NCBI RefSeq assembly: GCF_021028955.1
Contig: NZ_JAIWPE010000095.1
Coordinates: 62,001 to 126,000 of the forward strand
Length of the DNA: 64,000 nucleotides
Direction of reading: 5' to 3'
Origin: Salipaludibacillus sp. CUR1
Lineage (GTDB): Bacteria > Bacillota > Bacilli > Bacillales > Salisediminibacteriaceae
Shown: positions 34,840 through 42,346 of the stretch, in pieces
Layout: every line of letters begins with the position of its first letter
Position numbering within the stretch: the first letter of the stretch is position 1
Notes under the pieces: model-generated
Told to the model about the DNA's origin: nothing
The model's input: only the letters and a program-made list of their open reading frames with translations
Databases searched by the model: none
Position numbers and translations under genes: made by a program

Positions 34840-35100
34840 TTATACGGTAAAGGTATTACATTTTAAGGAGAATTCTTTTTTTTTTAGGGTGTCTTCGGCA
34901 GCCGTCTCCTGGTAAAACAATGGAGTAAGTGGAAGATCCAATGTGAGAAATATTCTTTTCACAATCTCAATAGACGGGTTCTTTTTCATATTCCTTTCTA
35001 AATAGCTTAAATAAGACTTGGACACTCCAGTTTTCCTTGAAAGTTCTGACAAAGTGAGCCCCTTTTCTTTTCTCCTGTGCCGTATCATATCTCCAAGCAT
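34840..35100 (-). CDS. Short SinR-like repressor lacking the oligomerisation domain
   Basis: An 86-residue Xre/Cro-type protein. The helix-turn-helix (IRHRRKEKGLTLSELSRKTG, then VSKSYLSYLERN and NPSIEIVKRI) is SinR/SlrR-like. After residue ~65 it has only PLTPLFYQETAAEDTLKKKEF and a short tail, with no W-x-x-L-V-type SinI-binding segment. It should bind DNA but not SinI or form SinR-type tetramers. The ATG at 35100 follows AGGAGGTAGGT. It is convergent with sinI; its promoter carries GAAC-N7-GTTC dyads. Confidence 0.85.
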   Translation of the reverse strand: MLGDMIRHRRKEKGLTLSELSRKTGVSKSYLSYLERNMKKNPSIEIVKRIFLTLDLPLTPLFYQETAAEDTLKKKEFSLKCNTFTV

Positions 35101-35124
35101 ACCTACCTCCTCCTTCATCAATAA

Positions 35125-35226
35125 ATGAACCCATTTCGTTCATTATAACGCACAAAAACATTTTTGGAAAAAACAAAAAATGAAGATAAATTGAGTATAT
35201 ACGATATATAGAACGTATTTTGTTCA
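35125..35226 (-). promoter_or_regulatory. Promoter region of the short SinR-like gene with paired dyads
   Basis: Two dyads of the same geometry, GAAC-N7-GTTC, lie at 35127-35141 and 35211-35225. On the minus strand a TATAAT -10 overlaps the first dyad within GCGTTATAATGAAC (35138-35151). A nearly identical motif GCGTTATAACGAAC (35857-35870) lies ahead of sinR. The remainder of 35122-35456 is AT-rich spacer without a credible gene, ending in the sinR terminator. Confidence 0.5.
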
Positions 35227-35391
35227 TTTAATAGGAGAAACAGCTAATTTTAAGGGTTTTATTGCTAATTAGCTGGTATTTACTCTTATTTTGTTTCGCT
35301 ACTTAGATTTTCACTGGGATGAATAGCATTAGTTTGCATAAGCAGAGGCAGAGATTTAATTTCCTTGAGTGCATATGACAGGTAAGACAAA

Positions 35392-35462
35392 AAATAAACG
35401 TTGCCTCCTGCCTCCACCACTTTTAGTAAATGGTGAAGGCAGTAGAGAGGCAACGTTTATTT
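35392..35462 (-). terminator. Long structured terminator overlapping the sinR stop
   Basis: The outer stem AAATAAACGTTGCCTC pairs with 35447-35462 (16 bp). Inner stems CTGCCT/AGGCAG and CACCA/TGGTG extend it. On the minus strand it runs into a TTTATTTTTTG tract. The sinR stop codon lies inside the stem. Confidence 0.85.
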
Positions 35463-35792
35463 CTGCTGTATTTTCCACTTGTTAAATTCAAGAAATTCTT
35501 TAAATTCTTCTTTAGAAACCCCCGATTCCATTGCTTCTTTTACAAGGGATTGCCATTCATCGTCCAGCTGGTTATATGAATTATCTGATCCGCTGGATTG
35601 GTCGTTTAACAGTTGGTCCATATTTACTTTCAGTACTTGGGCAATTTTTTCAAGAAACTGGATAGACGGGTTTGTCTGTATGTTTCTTTCCAGAGCGCTC
35701 AGGTAGGATTTTGCAACACCTGCTCTGTCAGCAAGCTCGGTCAATGACATACCTGCATCTTTTCTATATTTTTTCACTCGTTCTCCAATCAT
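35457..35792 (-). CDS. sinR: Master biofilm repressor SinR
   Basis: 111 residues, the same length as B. subtilis SinR. The helix-turn-helix is MIGERVKKYRKDAGMSLTEL with AGVAKSYLSALERNIQTNPS. The C-terminal SinI-like helical hairpin is DDEWQSLVKEAMESGVSKEE then FKEFLEFNKWK, the part that tetramerises and is displaced by SinI. It represses matrix genes in B. subtilis. The start has AGAGGAGGATACC. Its promoter region contains the motif GCGTTATAACGAAC shared with the short paralogue downstream, suggesting common control. Confidence 0.93.
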   Translation of the reverse strand: MIGERVKKYRKDAGMSLTELADRAGVAKSYLSALERNIQTNPSIQFLEKIAQVLKVNMDQLLNDQSSGSDNSYNQLDDEWQSLVKEAMESGVSKEEFKEFLEFNKWKIQQK

Positions 35793-35991
35793 CGCGGGTA
35801 TCCTCCTCTGCGGAACAAAAGTGCATTAGCGTATAATACACTCTTCATCAAGCTGTGTTCGTTATAACGCTATATAAATAATATATCACAATTTTTCTGC
35901 TTAAACCCTAATTTCAAAAAATTTGTGACTATTTACAGGTAAAGCGATAATTCCGTTAAAAGAGAATTGCCGCTTGGAACAGCCGGATAAA

Positions 35992-36774
35992 TTAATTGGT
36001 TTCTTCAGCTGCCTGCCTCGGTGCAGGAATGTTTTTTAATACAAGATTCATCATTACAATAGCTATTACCCAGTAAATAGCAAAAGAGAAAGGCAGGTTA
36101 AAGCCGATTCCTTCAATAACTGCAAACAGAACAGTTGGAAGCGTTACTGCATAAGCCGATAGAATCCAGCCTTGTTTGTAAGTCAGCTGGTCAGCAACCT
36201 TTCGTTTCAGTAAAAGTGTGATCACTGACAGTGTAAATATACCAAGAAACTTTAAAGCAGTCGTAAATAAATACATTATCAGAATAACCACCGTAATAAT
36301 TAACGGCATTAAGTCGCCAACTGTATTGACGAGGTCATTCAATTGGTCTTTAGTAAGGTCAAGACCGAATTCCTGGTAACCGAAAGTCTGAGGGAATCCA
36401 TCTGTATTCAGGACGGCTTCCCGTTCTAAAAGAGCAAACGCATTATCAAACTGGGCTGTATCTGCAGGTGTATACTCTCCTGTTGGATCGAATATAAGAG
36501 TGGTATCCTGATCATCAATAATGACGGGTTCATCTGTTTCTGACTGCAGGACACCGTTCTGTATATGGAAGTCAGGAAAAGATTCTGTTAAATGGGTATC
36601 AACGTCCTGGTAAATATTATTTAAGTTGCTTCCAATCACCACAGCCATTGGAATAGAAGTAATGAGCATAAGAAAAAAAACATAAAGAATTGTTTTGCCT
36701 ATTTTTTGGAAGCGAAATTTTGCAATTGTTTCCGGTGAATGTAAACTTTTAATAAATTGTTTGACGATATTCAT
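35992..36774 (-). CDS. yqgB: DUF1189 family membrane protein, YqgB-like
   Basis: A 260-residue protein with one N-terminal helix (TILYVFFLMLITSIPMAVVIG), a large extracytoplasmic domain (about residues 50-165), then four C-terminal helices. This is the DUF1189 layout. The function is unknown. The ATG at 36774 follows GGAGTGGAGAA; an upstream ATG seven codons earlier lacks a ribosome site. In B. subtilis yqgB lies near sodA and yqgE, as here. Confidence 0.83.
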   Translation of the reverse strand: MNIVKQFIKSLHSPETIAKFRFQKIGKTILYVFFLMLITSIPMAVVIGSNLNNIYQDVDTHLTESFPDFHIQNGVLQSETDEPVIIDDQDTTLIFDPTGEYTPADTAQFDNAFALLEREAVLNTDGFPQTFGYQEFGLDLTKDQLNDLVNTVGDLMPLIITVVILIMYLFTTALKFLGIFTLSVITLLLKRKVADQLTYKQGWILSAYAVTLPTVLFAVIEGIGFNLPFSFAIYWVIAIVMMNLVLKNIPAPRQAAEETN

Positions 36775-37019
36775 TTCTCCACTCCTTGGTTCCATTGTTT
36801 TTTTGTTTTAATGAATTTTATTCCAATATTAATTGTAAATGAACAGAGGAAACGGAACAAGGATATCCAAATGTTAATAATTAATTCTTTTTGTGAACGG
36901 TTTTTTAAAAACTTAATAAAATCTTTACAATACATTAACAAATAATTAATAATGGAAGCGTACGATGGGGAACGGTGATACATATTATCGAATTTTAAAA
37001 GAATCAGGGGGACGAAGGC

Positions 37020-38648
37020 TTGGAACTGGAATTAAGAGATCTGCTGTTTATGTTCTTTGGCGGACTGGCCATTTTTCTTTTTGGAATTAAGTATATGGGG
37101 GATGGCCTGCAGAAAGTAGCAGGCGACAAACTGAGAGATATTCTTGATAAATTTACGAGTAATCCCATCATGGGGGTGCTTGCCGGCGTGGTCGTTACCG
37201 TACTCCTCCAGACGAGTACAGGAACCACCGTTTTGGCTATTGGGCTGGTTAATGCCGGTTTTATGACTTTGCGTCAATCTATAGGAGTGATAATGGGCGC
37301 AAATATTGGTACTACGATAACTGCATTTATTATCGGTTTGAAAATATCTGATTATGCCTTGCCGATTATTGCTATTGGTACATTTTTAATCTTTTTCCTG
37401 AAAAATAAAAAAGCAAATAACATTGGGCAGGTGTTCTTTGGTTTCGGGGCTCTTTTCTACGGATTGAACCTTATGGGAGAAGGGCTTTATCCATTAAGGG
37501 AACTTGAAGCATTTGCTGAATTAACTGTCAGTATGAGCCAGAATCCGCTGCTCGGTGTTTTGATTGGAACCATTTTCACAGTGAGTGTGCAGAGTTCCTC
37601 CGCCGCTATCGGTTTGCTTCAGCAGCTGTTTGCCCAGGGAGCCCTTGACCTTAGTGCAGCGCTTCCCGTTTTATTTGGTGACAATATTGGTACAACTATA
37701 ACAGCTGTACTGGCAGCTTTAGGTGCCTCAATTGCAGCTAAACGTGCCGCTTTAACTCACGTGATCTTTAACCTGGTAGGTACGATTTTAGTATTAATTG
37801 TCATCCAGCCTTATATTTCCATGATGGCTTATTTACAACAGGCGATGAATTTAAATGCGGAAATGACTATAGCGGTAGCTCACGGTATTTTTAACTTTAC
37901 GAACGTTGTTATTCAATTGCCTTTTGTTGCTGTTCTCGCTCTCATAGTGACAAAGCTTATACCTGGTAAAGAAACAGTTATTGAATATAAAGCCCAGCAC
38001 CTGGACCCTGTGTTAATTACCCAGTCTTCGTCCATTGCGCTAGGCCAGGCTAAGAAAGAGACACTCAGGATGGCAGAGTTGTCTAAACAAGGTCTTGAAG
38101 AAGCGTCTAAGTTTGTAGAAACAAAGCAGAAAAAACACGCTGAATTATGTTACCAGTTTGAAGACGCTGTAAATAATCTTGACAGAAAGATAACTGATTA
38201 CTTAGTTAGGATTTCAACAAACTCATTAACTTCAGCGGACTCCCGCCTCCATTCCATGCTGATGGGTACTGTCAGGGATATTGAAAGAGTTGGGGATCAT
38301 ATGGAAAATATAATTGAGTTGACAGAATACCAAGTGACGAATAAAGTTAAAATGTCTGAAATGGCTATGGAAGATTTAAGAGAAATGTTTAACCTGACGG
38401 TGGACACTCTTAACCAGGCTGTCAAAGCACTTGAAGAAGATGATATGATAGCAGCACGGTCAGTCGTATTAAAAGAAGAACAAATAGATAAAATGGAAAG
38501 ACAGCTGCGGAAAAAACACATTCTGCGTTTGAATGAAGGCAAATGTGAAGGCTCTGCAGGAATTGTCTTTGCTGATATGGTCAGTAACCTGGAAAGGATC
38601 GGCGACCACTCCGTTAATATTGCGGAAGCGATCATTGGTGAAGATTGA
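37020..38648 (+). CDS. Na/Pi cotransporter family protein with PhoU-like domain
   Basis: A 542-residue NptA/YqeW-type transporter. The two inverted QSS-type repeats are visible: VTVLLQTSTGTTVLAIGLV with GANIGTTITAF, and VSVQSSSAAIGLLQQL with GDNIGTTITAVLAALG. These are followed by a C-terminal PhoU-like helical domain (MLMGTVRDIERVGDHMENI; MVSNLERIGDHSVNIAEAI). It likely takes up phosphate with sodium. The start is TTG after AGGGGGACGAAGG. Phosphate uptake here may connect to ppk/ppx at 21-25 kb. Confidence 0.88.
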   Translation: MELELRDLLFMFFGGLAIFLFGIKYMGDGLQKVAGDKLRDILDKFTSNPIMGVLAGVVVTVLLQTSTGTTVLAIGLVNAGFMTLRQSIGVIMGANIGTTITAFIIGLKISDYALPIIAIGTFLIFFLKNKKANNIGQVFFGFGALFYGLNLMGEGLYPLRELEAFAELTVSMSQNPLLGVLIGTIFTVSVQSSSAAIGLLQQLFAQGALDLSAALPVLFGDNIGTTITAVLAALGASIAAKRAALTHVIFNLVGTILVLIVIQPYISMMAYLQQAMNLNAEMTIAVAHGIFNFTNVVIQLPFVAVLALIVTKLIPGKETVIEYKAQHLDPVLITQSSSIALGQAKKETLRMAELSKQGLEEASKFVETKQKKHAELCYQFEDAVNNLDRKITDYLVRISTNSLTSADSRLHSMLMGTVRDIERVGDHMENIIELTEYQVTNKVKMSEMAMEDLREMFNLTVDTLNQAVKALEEDDMIAARSVVLKEEQIDKMERQLRKKHILRLNEGKCEGSAGIVFADMVSNLERIGDHSVNIAEAIIGED

Positions 38649-38664
38649 TTTTGCTGAAAATATA

Positions 38665-38702
38665 TACCAGGGTGTAAAGCATTTACTCCCTGGTAAAATA
38701 TT
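38665..38702 (+). terminator. Terminator of the Na/Pi transporter gene
   Basis: TACCAGGG/CCCTGGTA stem with inner GTAAA/TTTAC pairs and a following AAAATATTTTTG. Confidence 0.75.
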
Positions 38703-38789
38703 TTTGCAGAAAAATAAAAATCTGTATTGACTTATGATCTTATATCATGCTAAGATAGTCATTGTCTTTGAGAAAAGGTTAAACGAAAT

Positions 38790-38866
38790 GGCGGTGTAGC
38801 TCAGCTGGCTAGAGCGTACGGTTCATACCCGTGAGGTCGGGGGTTCGATCCCCTCCGCCGCTACCA
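38790..38866 (+). tRNA. tRNA-Met (CAT), elongator
   Basis: A complete 77-base cloverleaf with encoded CCA. The acceptor is GGCGGTG/CGCCGCT (G1-U72 wobble), D-arm GCTC...GAGC, anticodon arm TACGG-TTCATAC-CCGTG, and T-arm GGGGG-TTCGATC-CCCTC. It closely resembles the elongator Met tRNA of Bacillus; the paired position 1-72 is not the unpaired C-A of an initiator. Confidence 0.93.
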
Positions 38867-38885
38867 TAAATATTTTCTTATATTA

Positions 38886-39039
38886 AAACATGGACCCTTA
38901 GCTCAGTTGGTTAGAGCAACGAGCATAGCTTCCTGAAAAGACAGCGAGTTGTCCCGACGGATGATCTCCGAAGCAGAGCTGGAAGAGGAAGGGACAGACG
39001 GGGACGTCCACTGCAAGAAAAATTATAAAAAATGATTTT
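38886..39039 (+). pseudogene. Orphan 5' half of tRNA-Ile(CAU) with a foreign 3' extension
   Basis: Bases 38886-38918 are identical over 33 bases to 39040-39072, which is the leader plus acceptor 5' strand and D-arm of the intact tRNA-Ile gene. After ...TTAGAGCA the two diverge fully: no anticodon arm, no T-arm and no matching 3' acceptor strand follow. The roughly 120-base extension is GC-richer than its surroundings, has GTCCC/GGGAC complementarity, and contains GGACGTCCAC where a 3' end might be expected. It cannot make a normal tRNA. Confidence 0.75.
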
Positions 39040-39045
39040 AAACAT

Positions 39046-39122
39046 GGACCCTTAGCTCAGTTGGTTAGAGCAGACGGCTCATAACCGTCCGGTCGTAGGT
39101 TCGAGTCCTACAGGGTCCACCA
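39046..39122 (+). tRNA. tRNA-Ile (CAT, lysidine-type Ile2)
   Basis: A complete 77-base tRNA with encoded CCA: acceptor GGACCCT/AGGGTCC, D-arm GCTC...GAGC, anticodon arm GACGG-CTCATAA-CCGTC, T-arm GTAGG-TTCGAGT-CCTAC. The anticodon is CAT, but the body matches the Bacillus tRNA-Ile2 read as Ile after TilS modifies C34 to lysidine, rather than a Met tRNA. Confidence 0.9.
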
Positions 39123-39130
39123 TGTTATAC

Positions 39131-39223
39131 GGAGGAGTACCCAAGTCCGGCTGAAGGGATCGGTCTTGAAAACCGACAGGGGCTTTGCGGCCCGCGGGGG
39201 TTCGAATCCCTCCTCCTCCGCCA
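39131..39223 (+). tRNA. tRNA-Ser (TGA)
   Basis: A 93-base type II tRNA with a long variable arm and encoded CCA. The acceptor is GGAGGAG/CTCCTCC, the anticodon loop is CTTGAAA (TGA), the variable arm is rich in GGGGCTTTGCGGCCC and the T-arm has GGTTCGAATC. Confidence 0.95.
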
Positions 39224-39239
39224 TAATTTTAACGTTCAC

Positions 39240-39271
39240 ACTCACTGGTAAATTTGCCAGTGAGTTTTTTT
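39240..39271 (+). terminator. tRNA cluster terminator
   Basis: ACTCACTGG/CCAGTGAGT stem (39240-39248 with 39257-39265) followed by seven T residues. Confidence 0.92.
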
Positions 39272-39343
39272 GTATTCTGGTATGTTAAAATACGCGTAGA
39301 TATCACTGAATAAAACTTTTTAAGGTTTGTTAGGAGTGTGGAA

Positions 39344-39682
39344 ATGATACTTGAAGTTACAAAAAGAGCGCAAAATAAATTAGAAGAACTGGGCTTCAAA
39401 CCAAATGAAAGTGTTTTATTAATTATATATGAAACAGACGGATGCGGATGTGCGGTCAACGGAGTAAGCAGACTGCAGGAAGTTAAACCAGAGACACTCA
39501 CAGAAGAGGAAAAAATGGTAGAGACAGAATCTTCACCTTACCGTACTGCTATTCAAAAGAGAGCAGAGTGGGCGTATGATGAGAAATTAAAAATTGATTT
39601 CTCTCTGTCTGCAAATACTTTTCAATTAAAGAGTCCGAACGAAATGCTGAACCCAAGAATGAGTTATCAGCCTTCAGTATAA
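39344..39682 (+). CDS. HesB/IscA-like iron-sulfur biogenesis family protein
   Basis: A 112-residue protein of the HesB-like fold. It has VLLIIYETDGCGCAVNGVSR, with two cysteines close together (C-G-C), and lacks the usual distant C-terminal cysteine pair of IscA/SufA. It therefore resembles the YqkB/YneR-type subgroup more than a true A-type carrier. Its role in Fe-S assembly is not shown. The ATG at 39344 follows AGGAGTGTGG; GTG 39338 is alternative. It is preceded by the tRNA cluster and followed by sodA. Confidence 0.8.
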   Translation: MILEVTKRAQNKLEELGFKPNESVLLIIYETDGCGCAVNGVSRLQEVKPETLTEEEKMVETESSPYRTAIQKRAEWAYDEKLKIDFSLSANTFQLKSPNEMLNPRMSYQPSV

Positions 39683-39984
39683 AATTATTATGAGGCGAAC
39701 TTAACATTTCAAAAAGAGAGGCTCAAAGCTTTATTAAACAGAGATAGATGGGAGGGTGAGCGCTCCTTTTTTGACGAGGGTGTAATAGAATTACCCGAAC
39801 AAACTTAGTGATTTTTTAAAATTCAAAGGTTTATCGTTTGAAAGGAAAGGGTAAATTTGATAATGTAAAAATTGTACAGGATAAAACCTTTTCCAATAGT
39901 GGAAAAGGTAGTATCTGTGTGGGATGATTTTCCGTTCATCGGGGAATCACAGTCCTACATAAATTAACCAAGGAGGAGATATGA
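39683..39984 (+). promoter_or_regulatory. sodA upstream region with promoter and two leader hairpins
   Basis: A promoter candidate is TTGAAA (39838-39843), 17 bases, TAATGT (39861-39866). The leader then carries a perfect 9-bp hairpin ACCTTTTCC/GGAAAAGGT (39886-39894 with 39901-39909) without a T tract, and a second hairpin TGATTTTCC/GGGGAATCA near 39931-39955. The first half (39683-39835) may hold a weak terminator at GGGAGGGTGAGCGCTCC plus T6. No gene is seen in it. Confidence 0.45.
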
Positions 39985-40593
39985 ATGGCATTTTCTTTAC
40001 CAGAACTACCGTACTCACACGACGCACTTACACCTCACATTGACGAAGAAACAATGAAAATTCACCATGGCAAGCACCATAATACGTATGTAACAAAGTT
40101 AAACGCTGCACTTGAAGGTCACAGTGACCTTGAAGGAAAAAGTTTAGAAGACTTACTTACTAACCTGGATGCACTTCCTGAAAGCATTCGCGGTGCTGTA
40201 AGAAACAATGGTGGAGGACATTATAACCACACATTATTCTGGCAAATCATGTCTCCGGATGGCGGCGGAGCCCCTACTGGCGAGCTTGCCGATGCAATTA
40301 ACGAAACTTTCGGAAGCTTTGAGAAGTTCAAAGAAGAATTTAAAAATGCTGCTTTAACCCGCTTTGGTTCAGGCTGGGCATGGCTTGCCGTTAACAATGG
40401 CAAACTGGAAGTTACAAGCACATTAAACCAGGACACTCCTATTATGGAAGGTAAAACTGGAATTCTTGGTGTAGATGTTTGGGAGCATGCTTACTACTTG
40501 AAGTATCAGAACAAGCGTCCTGAATATGTTGACGCGTTTTTCAATGTTATTAACTGGGAAGAAGTTTCCAAGCGTTACGCTGAAGCAAAATAA
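39985..40593 (+). CDS. sodA: Superoxide dismutase (Mn-type)
   Basis: 202 residues, cytoplasmic. Metal ligands are visible as H27 (in KIHHGKHH), the His in [12 protein letters not shown], and D/H in [17 protein letters not shown]. The [10 protein letters not shown] and [13 protein letters not shown] blocks are those of Mn-SOD in Bacillus; metal choice is inferred. The start ATG follows AAGGAGGAGATATGA. Its neighbour yqgE matches B. subtilis order. Codon use looks like that of a highly expressed gene. Confidence 0.96.
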   Translation: MAFSLPELPYSHDALTPHIDEETMKIHHGKHHNTYVTKLNAALEGHSDLEGKSLEDLLTNLDALPESIRGAVRNNGGGHYNHTLFWQIMSPDGGGAPTGELADAINETFGSFEKFKEEFKNAALTRFGSGWAWLAVNNGKLEVTSTLNQDTPIMEGKTGILGVDVWEHAYYLKYQNKRPEYVDAFFNVINWEEVSKRYAEAK

Positions 40594-40597
40594 GTTG

Positions 40598-40639
40598 AAA
40601 AAGGTACCGCCAACTGTTAAGTTGTGCGGTGCCTTTTTT
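40598..40639 (+). terminator. sodA terminator
   Basis: AAAAAGGTACCGC/GCGGTGCCTTTTT with inner CAAC/GTTG pairs and a T run. Confidence 0.92.
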
Positions 40640-40751
40640 ATGTATGCAGCTAAAAAATGCAGTACAGATTCCCTATTGCCTTAAAAGAAGCGAATATCCT
40701 TTTACTCTCGTGACACACTACGTTATGGGAAGGTAAAAGGAGAGTTAGCAT

Positions 40752-42008
40752 ATGAAAAAATGGGTCCAGACGATGGTCGGAGATGTAGAACTGAATAAAG
40801 ATATCCAATTGCTGCTTGTTATAGGCGGCTTGTATGCTTTGAGCATAGCCTTATCAAATACATTTGTTAATGTCTATTTATGGAAGCAGTCCGAAGAGTT
40901 TGTCAAGTTAGCGGTTTATAATTTGTTTATAGTTATTATGCAGCCGCTGACTTTCATACTTGCCGGGAAATGGGCGAAGAAAATAGACCGGATAATTGTA
41001 CTCCGCCTGGGTGTTATATTCCTCTCAGGTTTTTTCTTAACTGTCTTAATGATGGGGGAGAATGCGGGAAAATATTTAATCATTCTTGGTATCTTACTAG
41101 GAATTGGCTATGGGTTTTACTGGCTGTCTTTTAATGTTTTAACGTTCGAAATTACAGAACCTGAGACAAGAGATTTTTTTAACGGATTTTTAGGACTGCT
41201 GACTTCCTTTGCGGGCATGATTGGTCCAATTTTCGCAGGGACGGTTATTACATATATGGATAAGCTGACTGGATATAATGTTATTTTCTCCATATCTCTT
41301 GGCTTATTTGTATTGGCAGTGATTTTAAGTTTTTTCCTTAAACGCCGTTCCGCTCAGGGAAGTTACCATTTAAAAGATGTGTTTAACCTCCGGGAAGAAT
41401 ACAAACCGTGGAAAAATGTACTGAGGGCAAATTTCTTTCAGGGGTTAAGAGAAGGAAGTTTTATATTTGTAATTGTCGTATGGGTGTTTGTCACCACAGG
41501 CAGTGAACTGGCTCTCGGAACTTACGGTTTAATTGCCTCAGGGACCGCGTTTATTTGTTATTATCTTGTCGGAAGATTTTTAAATAAAAAATTCAGGAAA
41601 AGAGCGATTCTTATAGGTGGAATTATCCTTTACGCTGCTGTTTTCCTGATCGTGTTTGAGCTTAGTTTTGCAAGGCTGATCACTTACGGAATATTTGTTT
41701 CTCTGGCCTATCCTTTACTGCTTGTCCCTTATCTGTCTTTAACATATGACGTGATCGGGAGCGGCTGGAAAGCCGGTGAAATGCGGATTGAATATATTGT
41801 TATCAGAGAGCTTTACTTGAATGCGGGGAGAATTGTTTCCATACTTTTTTTATTGGCAGCTATTTATCTTCTCGGGGAGAAAAATGGCATCCCTGCCGCA
41901 TTAGCCGTATTAGGCGCAGGCCATTTATGCATTTACGGATGGATCAGATCTATAGAGCTTCCTTCGGCAAAGGAACAAGAGACCTTTACAGCTTTGAAAA
42001 AAAGATAA
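40752..42008 (+). CDS. yqgE: MFS-family membrane protein YqgE
   Basis: A 418-residue, 12-helix major facilitator protein. The middle shows GILLGIGYGFYWLSFNVLTFEITEPETRDFFNGFLG (in pieces), as in the YqgE group. The substrate is unknown. Its position between sodA and pbpA is as in B. subtilis. The start ATG lies some way after AAAGGAGAG. Confidence 0.85.
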   Translation: MKKWVQTMVGDVELNKDIQLLLVIGGLYALSIALSNTFVNVYLWKQSEEFVKLAVYNLFIVIMQPLTFILAGKWAKKIDRIIVLRLGVIFLSGFFLTVLMMGENAGKYLIILGILLGIGYGFYWLSFNVLTFEITEPETRDFFNGFLGLLTSFAGMIGPIFAGTVITYMDKLTGYNVIFSISLGLFVLAVILSFFLKRRSAQGSYHLKDVFNLREEYKPWKNVLRANFFQGLREGSFIFVIVVWVFVTTGSELALGTYGLIASGTAFICYYLVGRFLNKKFRKRAILIGGIILYAAVFLIVFELSFARLITYGIFVSLAYPLLLVPYLSLTYDVIGSGWKAGEMRIEYIVIRELYLNAGRIVSILFLLAAIYLLGEKNGIPAALAVLGAGHLCIYGWIRSIELPSAKEQETFTALKKR

Positions 42009-42047
42009 ATTATTGTCTGTTACTGCTTTAATAATCAACTCTCCCTA

Positions 42048-42056
42048 TGATATAAT
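42048..42056 (+). promoter_or_regulatory. Extended -10 promoter of the 6S-like RNA
   Basis: TGATATAAT: a TATAAT at 42051-42056 preceded by TGN. The -35 (TTAATA at 42028) is weak, as is usual for extended -10 promoters. Confidence 0.55.
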
Positions 42057-42062
42057 AAATCT

Positions 42063-42289
42063 AAATTAAAGATGCCTGCGGTGTTGGTGAACTTCGAGTT
42101 TAATTCGAACCGAACACCAATTCACTTGGGAGCCTTAAATTAAAACACCGACAGCATGCCTGTAAGGTTCAGGAAGCTGAAAGTGTTTTTGCGGGCACCC
42201 ACCTGCCTAAGGCGGGTTCGTGAAATCTGGAAGATAACCGCACATGCGGGCACACTTTTAGGCACCTTATTCTTTAAGATAAGGTGCCT
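42063..42289 (+). ncRNA. 6S-like RNA (SsrS) gene ahead of pbpA
   Basis: A 338-base gap without an ORF holds a compact structured RNA. The outer stem pairs TGCCTGC (about 42073) with GCGGGCA (about 42246). An arm GGTGTT/AACACC encloses CTTCGA...TTCGAA. Near base 48 of the transcript is ACCGAAC, identical to the 3' end of the product-RNA template of B. subtilis 6S-1 as I recall it (pRNA begins GUUCGGU). CTTGGGAGCCTTAAA and the long rod-like fold with a central bubble also fit 6S RNA. A terminator hairpin AGGCACCTTAT/ATAAGGTGCCT (42260-42289) closes it, so it may alternatively be processed to about 190 bases. Confidence 0.6.
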
Positions 42290-42346
42290 ATTCTTGAGCC
42301 TGAAGCTTAAAGCGAACGTGCTATTTTATATAGAGAGGGTCATATT

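Noticed and set aside
38886-39039. Group I intron in a tRNA gene as explanation of the split tRNA-Ile
   Set aside because: No 3' tRNA half follows the insertion before the second full gene, and no P3/P7-type core motifs are seen.
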